In this document: positions 35,046-51,480 of the stretch, in pieces
Numbering within the stretch: position 1 is the first letter of the stretch
Layout: each line of letters begins with the position of its first letter
Assembly (NCBI RefSeq): GCF_032854445.1
Contig: NC_088300.1
Coordinates: 40,144,458 to 40,208,457 of the forward strand
DNA from: Liolophura sinensis
Taxonomy: Eukaryota > Mollusca > Polyplacophora > Chitonida > Chitonidae
Length of the DNA stretch: 64,000 nucleotides
Direction: 5' to 3'
The notes under the pieces: generated by a model
Seen by the model: only the letters and a program-made list of their open reading frames with translations
Database searches by the model: none
What the model was told of the DNA's origin: nothing
Made by a program: the position numbers and the translations under genes

Positions 35046-36790
35046 ACAGAGGTAATACATGTACTTTTGGAGTAGCCGAGACGGAAAAGATGCTCATACA
35101 TGTACGTTTAGAATAACTGAAACGGAAAAAATGCTCATGCGTCAAGAACAAGCACGACACAGGAAAAATGTTCATATACGTAATAATAATCGAGACGGAA
35201 AAGATACTCATACATGTACGTTTGGAGTAACCGAGACGGGAAAATGCTCAAACTTGTACGTTTAGAGTAACCGAGACGGAAAAATACTCATACATGTTCG
35301 TTTGGAGTAACCGAGACGGAAAGATGCTCATACATGTATGCTTAGAGTGACCGAGACGGAAAAATGCTCATAGATGTATGTTTAGAGTAACCGAGACGGA
35401 AAGATGCTCATACATGTACGTTTAGAGTAACCGAGACGGAAAGATGCTCAAACTTGTACGTTTAGAGTAACCGAGACGGAAAAATACTCATACATGTACG
35501 TTTGGAGTAACCGAGACGGAAAGATGCCCATACATGTATGCTTAGAGACGGAAAGATGCTCATACATGTACGTTTAGAGTAACCGAGATGGAAAGATGCT
35601 CATGCATGTATGCTTAGAGTAACCGAAACGGAAAGATGCTTATGCATGTATGTTTAGAGTAACCGAGATGGAAGGATGCTCATACATGTACGTTTGGAGT
35701 AACCGAGACGGAAAGATGCTCATACATGTAAGCTTAGAGTGACCGAGACGGAAAAATGCTCATAGATGTATGTTTAGAGTAACCGAGACGGAAAGATGCT
35801 CATACATGTACGTTTAGAGTAACCGAGACGGAAAGATGCTCAAACTTGTACGTTTAGAGTAACCGAGACGGAAAAATACTCATACATGTACGTTTGGAGT
35901 AACCGAGACGGAAAGATGCCCATACATGTATGCTTAGAGTAACCGAGACGGAAAAATGCTCATACATGTATGTTTAGAGTAACCGAGACGGAAAGATGCT
36001 CATACATGTACGTTTAGAGTAACCGAGATGGAAAGATGCTCATGCATGTATGTTTAGAGTAACCGAAACGGAAAGATGCTTATGCATGTATGTTTAGAGT
36101 AACCGAGATGGAAGGATGCTCATACATGTACGTTTGGAGTAACCGAGACGGAAAGATGCTCATACATGTATGCTTAGAGTGACCGAGACGGAAAAAATGC
36201 TCATACATGTACGTTTGGAGTAACCGAGATGGAAAAATGCTCATACATGTATGTTTAGAGTAACCGAGACGGAAAGATGCTCATACATGTAGGTTTAGAG
36301 TGACCGAGACGGAAAAACGCTCATACATGTACTTTTGGAGTAACCAAATAAACTGAATAACTGAGAATAACTGAGAGGGAAAGATGCTCATACATGTACG
36401 TTTAGAATAACTGAAATAGAAAAGATGCTCATGCGTCAAGAACAAGCTGGACGCAGGAAAAATGTTCATATACGTAATAATAATCGAGACGGAAAGATGC
36501 TCATACATGTACTTTTGGAGTAACCGAGACGGAAAAATACTCATACATGTACGTTTGGAGTAACCGAGACGGGAAAATGCTCAAACTTGTACGTTTGGAG
36601 TAACCGAGACGGAAAGATGCTCATACATGTACTTTTGGAGTAACCGAGACGGAAAAACGCTCATACATGTACTTTTGGATTAACCGAGACGGAAAGATGC
36701 TCATACATGTACTTTTGGAGTAACCGAGACGGAAAAATACTCATACATGTACGTTTGGAGTAACCGAGACGGAAAAAATGCTCATAACTG
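35046..36790. repeat. 40-bp minisatellite, about 43 units, with higher-order structure
   Basis: Unit of 40 bp: GAGTAACCGAGACGGAAAGA then TGCTCATACATGTACGTTTG. The GAGTGACC variant lies at 35345, 35737 and 36177. The first spacing (392) is ten units minus an 8-bp deletion seen near 35550; the second (440) is eleven units. A non-standard insert with GCGTCAAGAACAAGC and TTCATATACGTAATAATAAT appears near 35130 and again near 36425, about 1.29 kb apart. TACATGTA in each unit is palindromic. Confidence 0.95.
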
Positions 36791-39700
36791 GCATAAATGT
36801 ATATATTTAAGTACTGCATATTCAGCTCCCATATTAACACCAAACCAGAGAAAATACAACAAATAAGATAACCTTAGTTATTTGAGAAGATAATCTGCTT
36901 CAGCCATTATGTTCTGGCATGTTTTATTATCTCTTTAAACCAGCTTTTAATCTGAAATTCCTACGTTGCCTTGAGAGGCTGGAAACACGATGAACCATTA
37001 CTCATAGTTCGCGTGAGGTAAGAGATAACTCGCCTGACTGGTTATAATTGATATTATGGCGGCGATTTTCTCAATGTGCGCATATTAGCTCAGTTTGAAT
37101 TATCTCGGTTGTGCAACATAAATTTTAAATACTAGTAGGTGGTTTTTTAAACTGTATCTAGGACACTGTATCGATACATATATAGATTTATATAGTCTAG
37201 TGTTGTCTTTTCTTTTAAACTAAGTAGTGATGCAGACGAACAACTCCAGTTCCAGACAATTTCGGGTTTGAAATGTGAATTAAATGTGATAAAAAAAAGT
37301 CAGGATTGCATTCCTAACTTGTAACTAATTTCAGGGGTATCATTATCACTATTTTGAACGATTTGGAAGATAGTATGTGGTACCGAACGAATCATTACCA
37401 ATTTTTTTTTAGATATTAAGCCAAGAGCATGTAACGTTGACCAACATGCAATGACGTACTAATGCATAGTCACAAGTTTTTCCGTTTCTGACGACATTCC
37501 AGGAATATTATTTCTCTTCACGCCATATCCCACTTCTTCATGGTCACACCAGGAATGTTCATGTTGTATAACACAACTTGCATAGGTAAAGCGTGAAGAT
37601 GTTGTTGTGAGACACTTTTGTTATCGAAGCATTGTGAATCGTATGAGCGCTTACGTTAAACGGGGGAATTGGTATTGACATGACCTAACCCAGCCTCAAC
37701 TCCCTCACATTCCCTCCGCTGAGTTGCAGGCCAGACTTTGTACACGATTATACATATCATTGTTCACAAATGGGTTTATAGGGCGGTTAAGGGGAGCACA
37801 GGGCAGCAGTTTGTCAACTTCTATACGTGATAACAATGCTGTCTGAAAATAAGACGTATTCCAGATACAAGCCGTTCGTGATAAAACCAAGAGGCTATTT
37901 CTTCTGGGACACACACACGTCATTCAGCACGAGAGATTGTAAATGATTTAAAACAAGGCTTAGTGCTGTGACCTCCACACAACATATTACCCTCAATACA
38001 TTTCTTTGGGTGATAACAAAAGCCGTCATTTCATAATTGATGAGCCTTGAGTCTTTTTACCCGAGCAGTTTGCTTCGGCCTGTATGCTTTTCGTCAAGGG
38101 TATAGTTTCTTTTACTTTGAGAACAGTGGCTGCAAAACTGACTCTCAGATGCCACTTAAATCAAAAGTTCGATGCTGAACATGTTTTATTTTTTATTTTG
38201 ATCAGTCAATTATTTGGAGTGAGAATCATTCCTATTCAATTCAGACATAAGAAGCACAACAAACTGCATCAGGAGAAAGCTTATTTACGGTATAGTTTTA
38301 TATTGAATGGAATCTTCTATGTTCTGTGCACATATTTAAAAGCCGACTGGTTCACTAATATAAGCCAGCATTTTAACTGATGACTCGGTACGTTGATAAA
38401 CTTATAGTGAAATGGTAACGTATGTAGGTTAGAGAGTGGCTCCAGATATGAAACTCCAAAAGAGATAGAGGCTATCCAATATACATGTACTTCCGGGATT
38501 AGTTTCACAAAGCGGCATACGACCTCTTCACAAAACTGGACCTATTTGTCTTTATTCGGTGTTAGCTCGCTGTTTCACTGTTCTATCTTGTTGCAATTCC
38601 GCTTCACCCATACGACGTCCTACGTCTGAAATATATCTTAATTATTACATGTTTGGAATGACAAACTTTGCTTCAAAGTAACTTCGACCGCTGTGTAATT
38701 TACTTATTTATTTCACTCAAGAAATTTTTACTTCTGTTAGGAAACTTTAATACCCGGAGTAAACTACCATCCTTGGCCAGGTTCCAGACAAAACTCTCTT
38801 ACTTAAAGCCGCAGCCATACAATCCACAGCCGGATTCGATCCTGCAATTTCGTTATTCAGGGGGTAACCAACTGTGGCGAGAGCAACATCAAAGTAAATG
38901 ACGAACTTTTTTATGTGACGGAAAGTATGATCGTCATGTTTGACTTCCTAAAGTATGGATTGATCAAACACATCCGAATTCATACCAGCGATTCTCATGA
39001 CAGCGTTAACTTTCATTCCATGTCGGTGAAAGCAATTGTGACGTCATGACGTCATAGAAAGGGTTAACATTTATAACCAATATATGGGACATTTGGTTGA
39101 CCTTTTTGCAGCAAAATTGCTTATGATTGGCCAATTGGAAAGGTGTTTGCCACCAAACCTTCAGGAGCGGTGGCGATTTAGGTGAGACAATGCGAGAATT
39201 TGTAAGGAACTAAACAAATGCAATCATGATGGACAAACTTATCACATGCCCTCGGTAAAATGTGGCTACTTTCATTACATGACAATGTTTAACTTTTTGT
39301 GGTACGGCTTTTGGGCTTTTCTTGTGCTCTTGTTAATACTTGATGTTAATAGGAAAGCTTTAGCGGTAAAAAGAACATTATGTGTTTCTGTTAATGTTGA
39401 TTATTCAAGGCTATGCTTGCTTTTCAAGACAATGTGTAGTTTTCCACGTACCTTTTTCATGAGAATTCTTGAGCATGGCACTAAATAACAGTCCATTAAT
39501 AAAACTTTTCTATATGACGGAAAGTGACGGAAATGACCAATTAACAATCGACATGCGCAAATGTCGATAAGTGAACCAGGGCATCAGCTTGCGTGAAATC
39601 AGGTCTGCCTCTTGTTTTATGGCAGTATGAGATTGCCATTGCACAATTTCCTTTCGTTTCTCTCCTGACAGATACTAATCATTGATAAATGTCTTTGGGT

Positions 39701-39944
39701 TCCATGAAGTGACACTTACATTAGGTGAAGCTTCGGAGACGGCTTGGCTGCTCTGTTATCTGCAGTCGGTAAAGATTAGTAATCTATTTTACGTCCCTGT
39801 TAATCCACGAAGAACATTAGGTATTAATCGATGAACTGCCCATTACTTGTCCGCTTTAATATTACATATAGGGAAACCCATTTTCTTCAGACGGTTCTTT
39901 GTGACACATACCCACGGGCGAATGACACATTTAATAGCGGATTA
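36791..39944. other. non-coding DNA
   Basis: No gene supported. A SINE-like tail (TTGAGCATGGCACTAAATAA) ends near 39489. TATGACGGAAAGT-like words occur near 38918 and 39512. Frames of up to 98 codons have no recognised domain. Confidence 0.4.
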
Positions 39945-40000
39945 TTTATTTATTTATTTGATTGTTGTTTAACGCCATACCCACACGATTAAGATCAGGC
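39945..40000 (-). mobile_element. SINE 3' end fragment
   Basis: TTATTTATTTATTTGATTGT followed by TGTTTAACGCCATACCCACA is a short minus-orientation remnant of a SINE tail and 3' domain. Confidence 0.6.
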
Positions 40001-43920
<3,920 letters not shown>

Positions 43921-43936
43921 GTAATGAGTATGAATA

Positions 43937-44075
43937 AATTAATTTATTTGATTGGTGGTTTTACGCCGTACTCAAGAATATTTCACTTATACGACGGCGG
44001 TCACCATTATGGTGGGAGGAAACCGGGCAGGGCCCGGGGGGAAACCCACGACCATCCGCAGGTTGCTGACGGACC
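43937..44075 (-). mobile_element. 5'-truncated Meta-SINE-like element
   Basis: Minus orientation. The tail and 3' domain at the left (TTTTACGCCGTACTCAAGAA, ACTTATACGACGGCGG) run to GGTTGCTGACGGACC, where the element stops before its tRNA-like half. GTAATGAGTATGAATA at 43921..43936 and GCAATGAGTACTAAAT at 44076..44091 are a worn target-site duplication, so the truncation happened at insertion. Confidence 0.9.
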
Positions 44076-44091
44076 GCAATGAGTACTAAAT

Positions 44092-46964
44092 AATACGACG
44101 AAACATTAAGTAATGAGCGAATCAGTTTTAGTGGCTAAATCAGTGTTTATCTCCAAACAAGCAATGACGTCCGTCTAGCCTAAAATTTTTTCCAGTAAAT
44201 AAGCCTTTAAAATTCAGTGTTCATTTGAGTCTATTTTTCCGCTTGAAAGTTTGATTTCGATTTGGATATTTATTGTTAAGATTTCACGGAGCATTACTCA
44301 AGTATAACCCCACGTCCCGCTTTGAGCTTTTACTCATGTATTTATTCCACATTTCTATTTTGTAAAGTTTGCTTGAAGTATGAACTGTGAATTAATATAG
44401 TGTTAAACAGTTATCATTCCGGCTGATGACTCACAGATAAAGGGCGGGAATATAAACATAAACATATAAACATTACCGCGAAACCAAGGCCATTTTGACC
44501 AGTGTCACGGAGCTGTCAAATGAAAACTGAAAAAAGGGACAAAATCAAATCGCCATCAAATCACCCGACCATCTCTTCCAATATGTCCATCTTTGGAAAG
44601 TACACACGTGCTCAAGTATGGTTCTGGCCTCAGTGTCAGATTGATATAACGTGTTAAAATGTAGAGCTATATAACTGTTTCTCTTCGGGTTAGTGATTGA
44701 TTGGGATTTTACTACCATTTATAGGAATGGACAGACGCTGTTCTGTGACCATCCATGACCTGTTTTGTCTGAAAACCCGACCGGTCTGAGTGAATTGTCG
44801 ACTTCGCGAAGCCCAGGGGCAAAGCGTCGTTACTGGGGCGTGCTTCCTTGAACGCGGCCAAGAACCTAGTTACTGTGTGTGGTGCAAGATCACGGTTTAC
44901 ACCAGTGATCGGCAGCTTAGAATCACATTTGTTCACGTATACACTAGGTGAAAGCTTTGTGCTTCTTTGTTGGCATTTATGCTTATTTGCCATTTTTTCA
45001 TTTTACATTGATTTAAAATTTTGACTTCAGTCTAAGATCGCTTCATGATATTGGCTCTTGACGTCAGTAGGTTGTCGTTGGATTGGTTGTGTAATGACTA
45101 ATATGGTCGACTTTGTGTCAGATTGAATAAACATTGTATACGTACCTAAAACAGTAATCAACATAATTCTGACATGTAAATATACACAGATACACACAAA
45201 AAAGAATAACCCTTCAAAGCAAAACAGAAAAATAGCTCAAGGGCCGAGATATGTTTCGATGTGACTTTCAGCTACGTATGTTAGAAATTTATAGAAATTT
45301 TAACTACAGTTATGGCTAGAAAAGCAGTTATGGCTTTAGAGTATCTATTTCAAATCAGCAATGGCTAAATATTATCACTGGAAGGGAAAACACTATGTTT
45401 TGTAATACATTTTGTGTCTAGAGCGATATGTTGGCATTGACACGACCAAGGCAACACTGTCCACGTCAAACACGAAGATCATTTTGATCGAAGTCGCCTA
45501 ATGGAATGCTATGTCACTACGCAGTGAGGACTCCTTAAAGGAGAACATGGCATTTTTATTTGTCATCGATCGGATAAATAAAAAAAGGTTGTATTTTGAT
45601 TCTCTGGACTCATCAGGCTGTGGAGTTGATGTTTCTCGTGGTGTGTTGTTTTCCACGGATTTCCGCCATAAGCACCATGCTCTGTACATCACAAAAAATG
45701 GACATAATATGCACAGAAGAGAAATAAGTGAACATGAAAACACTACCAGCTGAGCCTTAATCTGCCAGAAACGTAACATTTTTAACAGCTTTGACATGTT
45801 TGGATGTGAAACACGTAATCTATAATAACCCAACCGTTGAAAACATTAAAATAATTTTTTTGTAAATATTTTGTGGAAATATTTCAAAAGATTGCATCTT
45901 TTGAATATATTACAGGAAACGTTACTATTTACATGTACATAACCATATTAATACTCACAGACCCCATCTATGGTATTTTAATGACACTTAATGTGGACTG
46001 TCACGTGACTCACATTTCTTAATTCCAACACCGGTGAGTGGAGGTGGGGCACTCATTGTGAAAAACAATCGGTCTTACATCTTCATTTTTACGTCAGCTA
46101 GTGACTTCAGCTTTGTATATTTATGACACCTCATTCGGGCTATCACGTTATGCTTGTCAGTTACTACACACCTCTAGGAATAGCACTGTGTATAGAGTTC
46201 TAGCTTTCACCTATATGAAGACTGCACACCAGACTTCTTACGTGACATGTTAATAACACACTATCGCGTCTTTTGCACGTAGTTCTGCACCTACAGACTT
46301 CATACTTCGTAGACTCGCTGCTGGCTGTTAAGTGATACCTATGAGTTATCCTTTTTCAACACCAGGCTTAGGACATTTAATGTAAAAACGTTAATATTTC
46401 CTCGACATAGGGCAAAGTCTTCAACAACTTCATCACATTTTCCATTGGCCGTTTTTTTTGGGAAGAAGGACATGTTTTTATTTTCTTTCCCGGGGAGACA
46501 TGCCTTTAAGAGTTCTCAGTAAAACTACTTACGTTTGAACATGGTATAAAACAACCGTATAAAACCAAAAATAGAGAAAAAGAATTGAAAATCGATTATT
46601 TTCTGAATCCAAAAATTACTTTTGGATAAGCCATAAGTCATAATTTGGAAGCTGTCTTAATTTTCTATGTTAAAACGCAGTGTTAAGCATACGTAGAAAA
46701 TAAGACCAACTCTTTTATAAAATTTAAAAGACTTCACATTCAAAGCCCATGTCCTGATTAATTTTTCTGTAATAATTTGACTTTGATTATTAAAATCAAG
46801 TCTTGATACAAACTCCATTACAATATTCCACCAGGATGGTCCACAGTATGGAAATTTTTCAGGTTTGAAAACAACCCAATACGGTACAAGATACTATGTA
46901 GGTCTGTAGTGCACAATGAACTGGTTAAGTCATATATATCTGTGATTTGTGGTTTCCTTTGCTC
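44092..46964. other. non-coding DNA, nothing recognised
   Basis: Frames of 80-111 codons near 44.7 and 45.5 kb show no domain, and they overlap frames on the other strand. No repeats of note. Confidence 0.4.
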
Positions 46965-47192
46965 TCACTGCATGTAGGGCCTTGGTAACAAAAAGAGGCG
47001 CCGCTTGACCACCGAAGACCACCACTGTTATGTGAATATCTGTACGTCACATGTGAAAATTGCCGGAAGTAACTTGCCAAAGGTTACTCTAGGCACTCCA
47101 GTTTCCTCCAACCATAAAGCTGACCGCCATCGAATATGTGAAATATTCTCGAGTAGGCGTATGGCTTTAAATAACAAACAATTAAATAAATG
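46965..47192 (+). mobile_element. SINE family 3
   Basis: Plus orientation. Contains GCATGTAGGGCCTTGGTAAC, TGTACGTCACATGTG, TAACTTGCCAAAGG, CACTCCAGTTTCCTCC, AAAGCTGACCGCCATCG and GTGAAATATTCTCGAGTA, then an AT-rich tail (AACAATTAAATAAATGAG). The 3' half resembles the domain of the main SINE family, while the 5' half differs. Confidence 0.75.
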
Positions 47193-48904
47193 AGTTAATC
47201 TTATCAGACAGAGCCTTAATTAAAGGAGCTTTTCAAACAACGATTGATCTGTTATGTCTGAAACCCACGTTAATGCATGCGTTGAGGAAACTGTGCAAAG
47301 CAGTGTGTATATGCAATGACACAGAGTAAATCAGCTAACAGATATAAATAGTGCCGAAAAAAAAACTCTCACATTGTTTGGGCTTGACAAAATGTTGTCA
47401 CAAAATCCTAAACATTGACCCTAATATGACCAATATGGATATACAGTTGATTAAATTCTTATTAAACATTCTTGAAAGCCCCATTAGTTTATGCACAGTT
47501 AAACCCATTCCAGAGCATGCTTAATACCCTGAGTTTTCGATCCTGAAGACCTGGGTCCTGCATATGTATAGAATTAAGAATGAACCAAAATGGTCACCTT
47601 ATTCATGGACGAAGTAACTTTGATCAAGTGTACATTACGCAGGTGAGTGGTCTGGTGAAACATTATTCCCTCAGATATTTCCCCTGAGCTGAACATATGC
47701 AGTGATTTTATTTATTGCTAGGTAATAGGACACTTCCGAGCCTCTCTCCTCTCTTGGACCAAGGCAGACAAATGCTTGAACAGACTACAGCACTATCCAC
47801 TTTTCCTTCCACACAAACCCCTAAAAACATTCCTCGAGGATATTTTAAAACTGAGCATTCATGATAAATGCGACCAAATCGTCATTTTCATTTCCTGACA
47901 AGGGTTTTTGTCATACAAATCAGTTTAGTCATATAAGTAAATGTGTTTGTCCAGTTGACTGGGCAACGGACTCTAGTTAGTCTTCAAGTTTCTGAACAAC
48001 CAATATACGTTATTACATCTAAATCTATTTGTGAATTTGTGAATTTGTGCAGTTTAGCAAGATACTCGTGGGAGTGGGTGGGTGGAGCATATACCAAATC
48101 TGTAGATTATTTTAAAGATATGTATATAGCAAACATTGCGGTGAATCTTTTTTTGCTTGTTTTCTTTCCAAATCACTTCTTTCGTTGCCATTTAGAAGTT
48201 GAGTTATACAAGTTATACGTAGCAAATAAGTAGATCACATTCCTTTTATTCATAGAGCGGCGCATCGGTATAGGTGCTTATAACCGTTATCAAGCATAAG
48301 AATAAACTGGTGACAGCAATGCGTGTTTAAAAAGAGCGTTAAGTAGTTGATTTCAACATATGAACAATAGAAGAAACATACAAGAATTGATAAGAGAGGG
48401 TATATTGTTGATTAAGCACATGAACAATAGATGAAACGCACAATAGACGAAACATCCTGTCTTTAAATACCTAGTGCTGTCACCAATCAATCATTATGCT
48501 TGATAACGATATTAGTACGTATTAAACCGTATTAAAAGTTGTGATTCATATCACGTCAATGATAAACTCCAGATTACAAAGAAGATTTTGTAAAAATACG
48601 TGAGAAAAATGCTTGAGCATGACATAAAGCAACAATCAAATAAAATAAATACAGTGAGGTTTTTTTTTTCATATTTTTATTCGATTTTTGTAAAACATGC
48701 ATGCTTGCGTTTTGATATTAGCGATTTAACAAGATGTGCTGGGGAAATGCTGCTTGTACAGGCTGCCTTACACTGATGACAACGATTATAACTACACAGG
48801 ATGTTTTCGCAGTATATTGGTTTAATTTGATCCAAAGATTGTTGAGATTTAAGACTGACATGAACTTAAGTTTTGGCTTAAGTATAACCGCTTTCGCACC
48901 ACAT
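47193..48904. other. non-coding DNA
   Basis: A SINE tail-like end (CTTGAGCATGACATAAAGCA followed by CAATCAAATAAAATAAAT) lies at about 48612..48652. Two loose copies of a segment with CACATGAACAATAGATGAAA occur at about 48355..48450. No gene. Confidence 0.4.
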
Positions 48905-49085
48905 TATAGATTTGTTTATTTATTTGAATTTAAAGGTCAGTTTTATAGCGGGAGGAAACTGGAGTGCCCGGCGTAACTTAGATACACACCGTGCTGATGG
49001 AAGACAAGTAGTCTTCTACACTACGCAAACGACCACACGAGCGTTGTGAAATGCGAATTGTTACCAAGGCCCTACGGACAGTCTT
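48905..49085 (-). mobile_element. SINE family 3, partial
   Basis: Minus orientation. TTTGTTTATTTATTTGAATT tail, then GGGAGGAAACTGGAGTGCC (complement of the block at 47.09 kb), ending near TTGTTACCAAGGCCCTAC (complement of GTAGGGCCTTGGTAAC). The middle is diverged. Confidence 0.7.
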
Positions 49086-49209
49086 ATAAGACTTGTATTA
49101 AAATTTAGTCTCACTTAACTTTTAACACTCCTTTGAAGAACGGACGCCCGGATGTTAAACTGTGAATGATCGGACTAATCCGTGCGTCTTTCGATAATTC
49201 CTGCACGAG

Positions 49210-49410
49210 AATTCTAATATAATTAAAAACGTGCAGCAAAGAAACTAAAATCAAACCAGCGACGGCAGTGTGATAAATGGAAAGTGGTCACACGTAAACG
49301 ATGAAATACGGTCTTGTCATTTTACCATAGTCAGGGTTTTACTCTAAATGTTCATGTAAATGCATAGATAGTAGCAATTTACACGCCACGTAGCACCATG
49401 GCTTAAGAAG
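49210..49410 (+). repeat. dispersed repeat family X, copy 2
   Basis: Shares AATATAATTAAAAACGTGCA, GTGTGATAAATGGAAAGTGG, GGTCACACGTAAACGATGAA, TAGTAGCAATTTACACG and TAGCACCATGGCTTAAG with the copy at 1950..2165. It contains an extra segment of about 60 bp before the TAGTAGCAATTTACACG block. Confidence 0.65.
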
Positions 49411-50044
49411 AAAGAAAAAAAAACCCCACACTTTTGGCGTTTGTATGTTTTAAAGAAGCCGTTTTTTTTTTTCGAGATTTCTTTCAGCCAGCCCCCATCA
49501 CACTGATTCATTCGCCTGTGGTTTGTCACTGACATTTTTACACTTTGACTCCATGATGTATAGATTCGTGACATATGCTACTTTTGTTTTACCATCGATG
49601 AAAAATGAAATCTCCATGCGGTCTAAAGGTTACCAATTATGTTGTCTTTCCATACGTGGTTAATGTAAGCGCTTTTTTAACACAGCCTCTCTCACTTTTT
49701 TTCCTGAAAAGCTTCACATTTCCAGTTTGAGGTAGTGCGTATTGCCTGTGGTGTCCTGACAATCACCTGTCCAATAGAAAGTCCTCCTCACCGACAGCAC
49801 ATTAGTGTTTGTGTTTGACTGTGCAAAATGTGTCAGGCCATGCGTCACTTGTAATTGTGTGTGACAACGTATAAATAATCACACTATACACGCTGCTTGA
49901 TTCATCTGACTGTACTACAAGTTTTCTCCGTTTTTTTCCTACATTTATTTTATCATTTTCAGGTTCTCAGGTCTTTATAATTTAGAGCAAGTATGGGTGA
50001 ACCAATGTAAGAGACAATGACAGTGGCAGGGCCATGGGGGATGC
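49411..50044. other. non-coding DNA
   Basis: T-rich stretches. No gene or repeat recognised. Confidence 0.4.
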
Positions 50045-51480
50045 AATGATGCATGAGGAGTAAGTCTGATGCAAAGAGAGTATATCTGAACTATGTACAA
50101 GATAATATGGGGTATTTAGAGTGTGTCACAAGTATGCAAAAATCAAACTGGAGAATGGGTCTAAACTATAAAAGGGATAATATGGGGAAAGGAGGCGGTG
50201 TCACATGTATGCAAGAATTCAACTGCAGAATGTGTGTGAACTATGGAAGGGATAATATGGGGAAGGGGGAGTGTGTCGCATGTAGGCAAGAATTAAACTG
50301 GTGAATGTGTGTGAACTATGGAAGGGATAATATTTGGAGTGTGTCACATGTAGACAAGAATTAAACTGGAGAATGTGTCTGAACTATGTAAAAGATAATA
50401 TGGGGTATTTAGAGTGTGGCACACATATGCAAGAATTAAACTGGATAATGTGTCTGAACTATGGAAGTGATAATTTGGGGAAGGGGGAGTATGTCGCATG
50501 TATGCAAGAATTAAACTGGAGAATGTGTCTGACCTATGGAAGTGATAATATGGGGAAGTAGGAGTGTGTCACAGGGGTGCGAGAATTAAACAGTAGAATG
50601 TGTCTGAACTATGAAGGGGATAATATGGGGAAAGGGGAGTGTGTCGCGCGTATGCAAGAATTAAACTGGGGAATGTGTCTGAACTATGGAAGGGATAATA
50701 TTTGGAGTGTGTCACATGTAGGCAAGGATTAAACTGGAGAATGTGTGTGAACTATGGAAGGGATAATATGGGGAAAGGGGGAGTGTGTTTAATTCTTGCA
50801 CGTATGCAAGAATTAAACTGGAGAATGCGTGTGAACTATGGAAGGGATAATATTTGGAGTGTGTCACATATAGGCAAGGATTAAACCGGAGAATGTGTCT
50901 GAACTATGTAATAGATAATATGGCGTATTTAGAGTGTGTCACACATATGCAAGAATTAAACTGGAGAATGTGTCTGAACTATGGAAGGGATAATATTTGG
51001 AGTGTGTCACACGTATGCAAGAATTAAACTGGAGAATGTGTCTGAACTATGGAAGTGATAATATGGGTAATGGGGAGTGTGTCACACGTATGCAAGAATT
51101 AAACTGGATAATGTGTCTGAACTATGGAAGTGATAATATGGGTAATGGGGAGTGTGTCACACGTATGTAAGAATTAAACTGGATAATGTATCTGAACTAT
51201 GGAAGGGATAATATTTGGAGTGTGTCACACGTATGCAAGAATTAAACTGGATAATGTGTCTGAACTATGGAAGTGATAATATTTGGAGTGTGTCACATGT
51301 ATGCAAGAATTAAACTGGAGAATGTGTCTGAACTATGTAAAAGATAATATGGGGTATTTAGAGTGTGGCACACGTATGCAAGAATTAAACTGGAAAATGT
51401 GTCTGAACTATGGAAGATTAAAATTTTTTAGTGTGTCACACGTATGCAAGAATTAAATGGGAGAATGTGTTTGAATGTGG
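50045..51480. repeat. 68-75-bp minisatellite, about 20 units
   Basis: Units contain ATGCAAGAATTAAACTGGAG, AATGTGTCTGAACTATGGAA, GGGATAATAT and AGTGTGTCACACGT. Two length classes exist: one with ATTTGGAGTG and one with ATGGGGAAAGGGGGAGTG. Frames of 60-83 codons here are repeat translations. The right edge grades into the next array. Confidence 0.93.

Noticed and set aside
35046-36790. CRISPR-like array
   Set aside because: The spacing is regular, but there are no unique spacers; every base belongs to the 40-bp unit, and the context is eukaryotic.
44712-45833. Minus-strand frames of 93 and 111 codons as small genes
   Set aside because: No family signature, no supporting promoter or splice evidence, and the second overlaps a plus frame of 80 codons.
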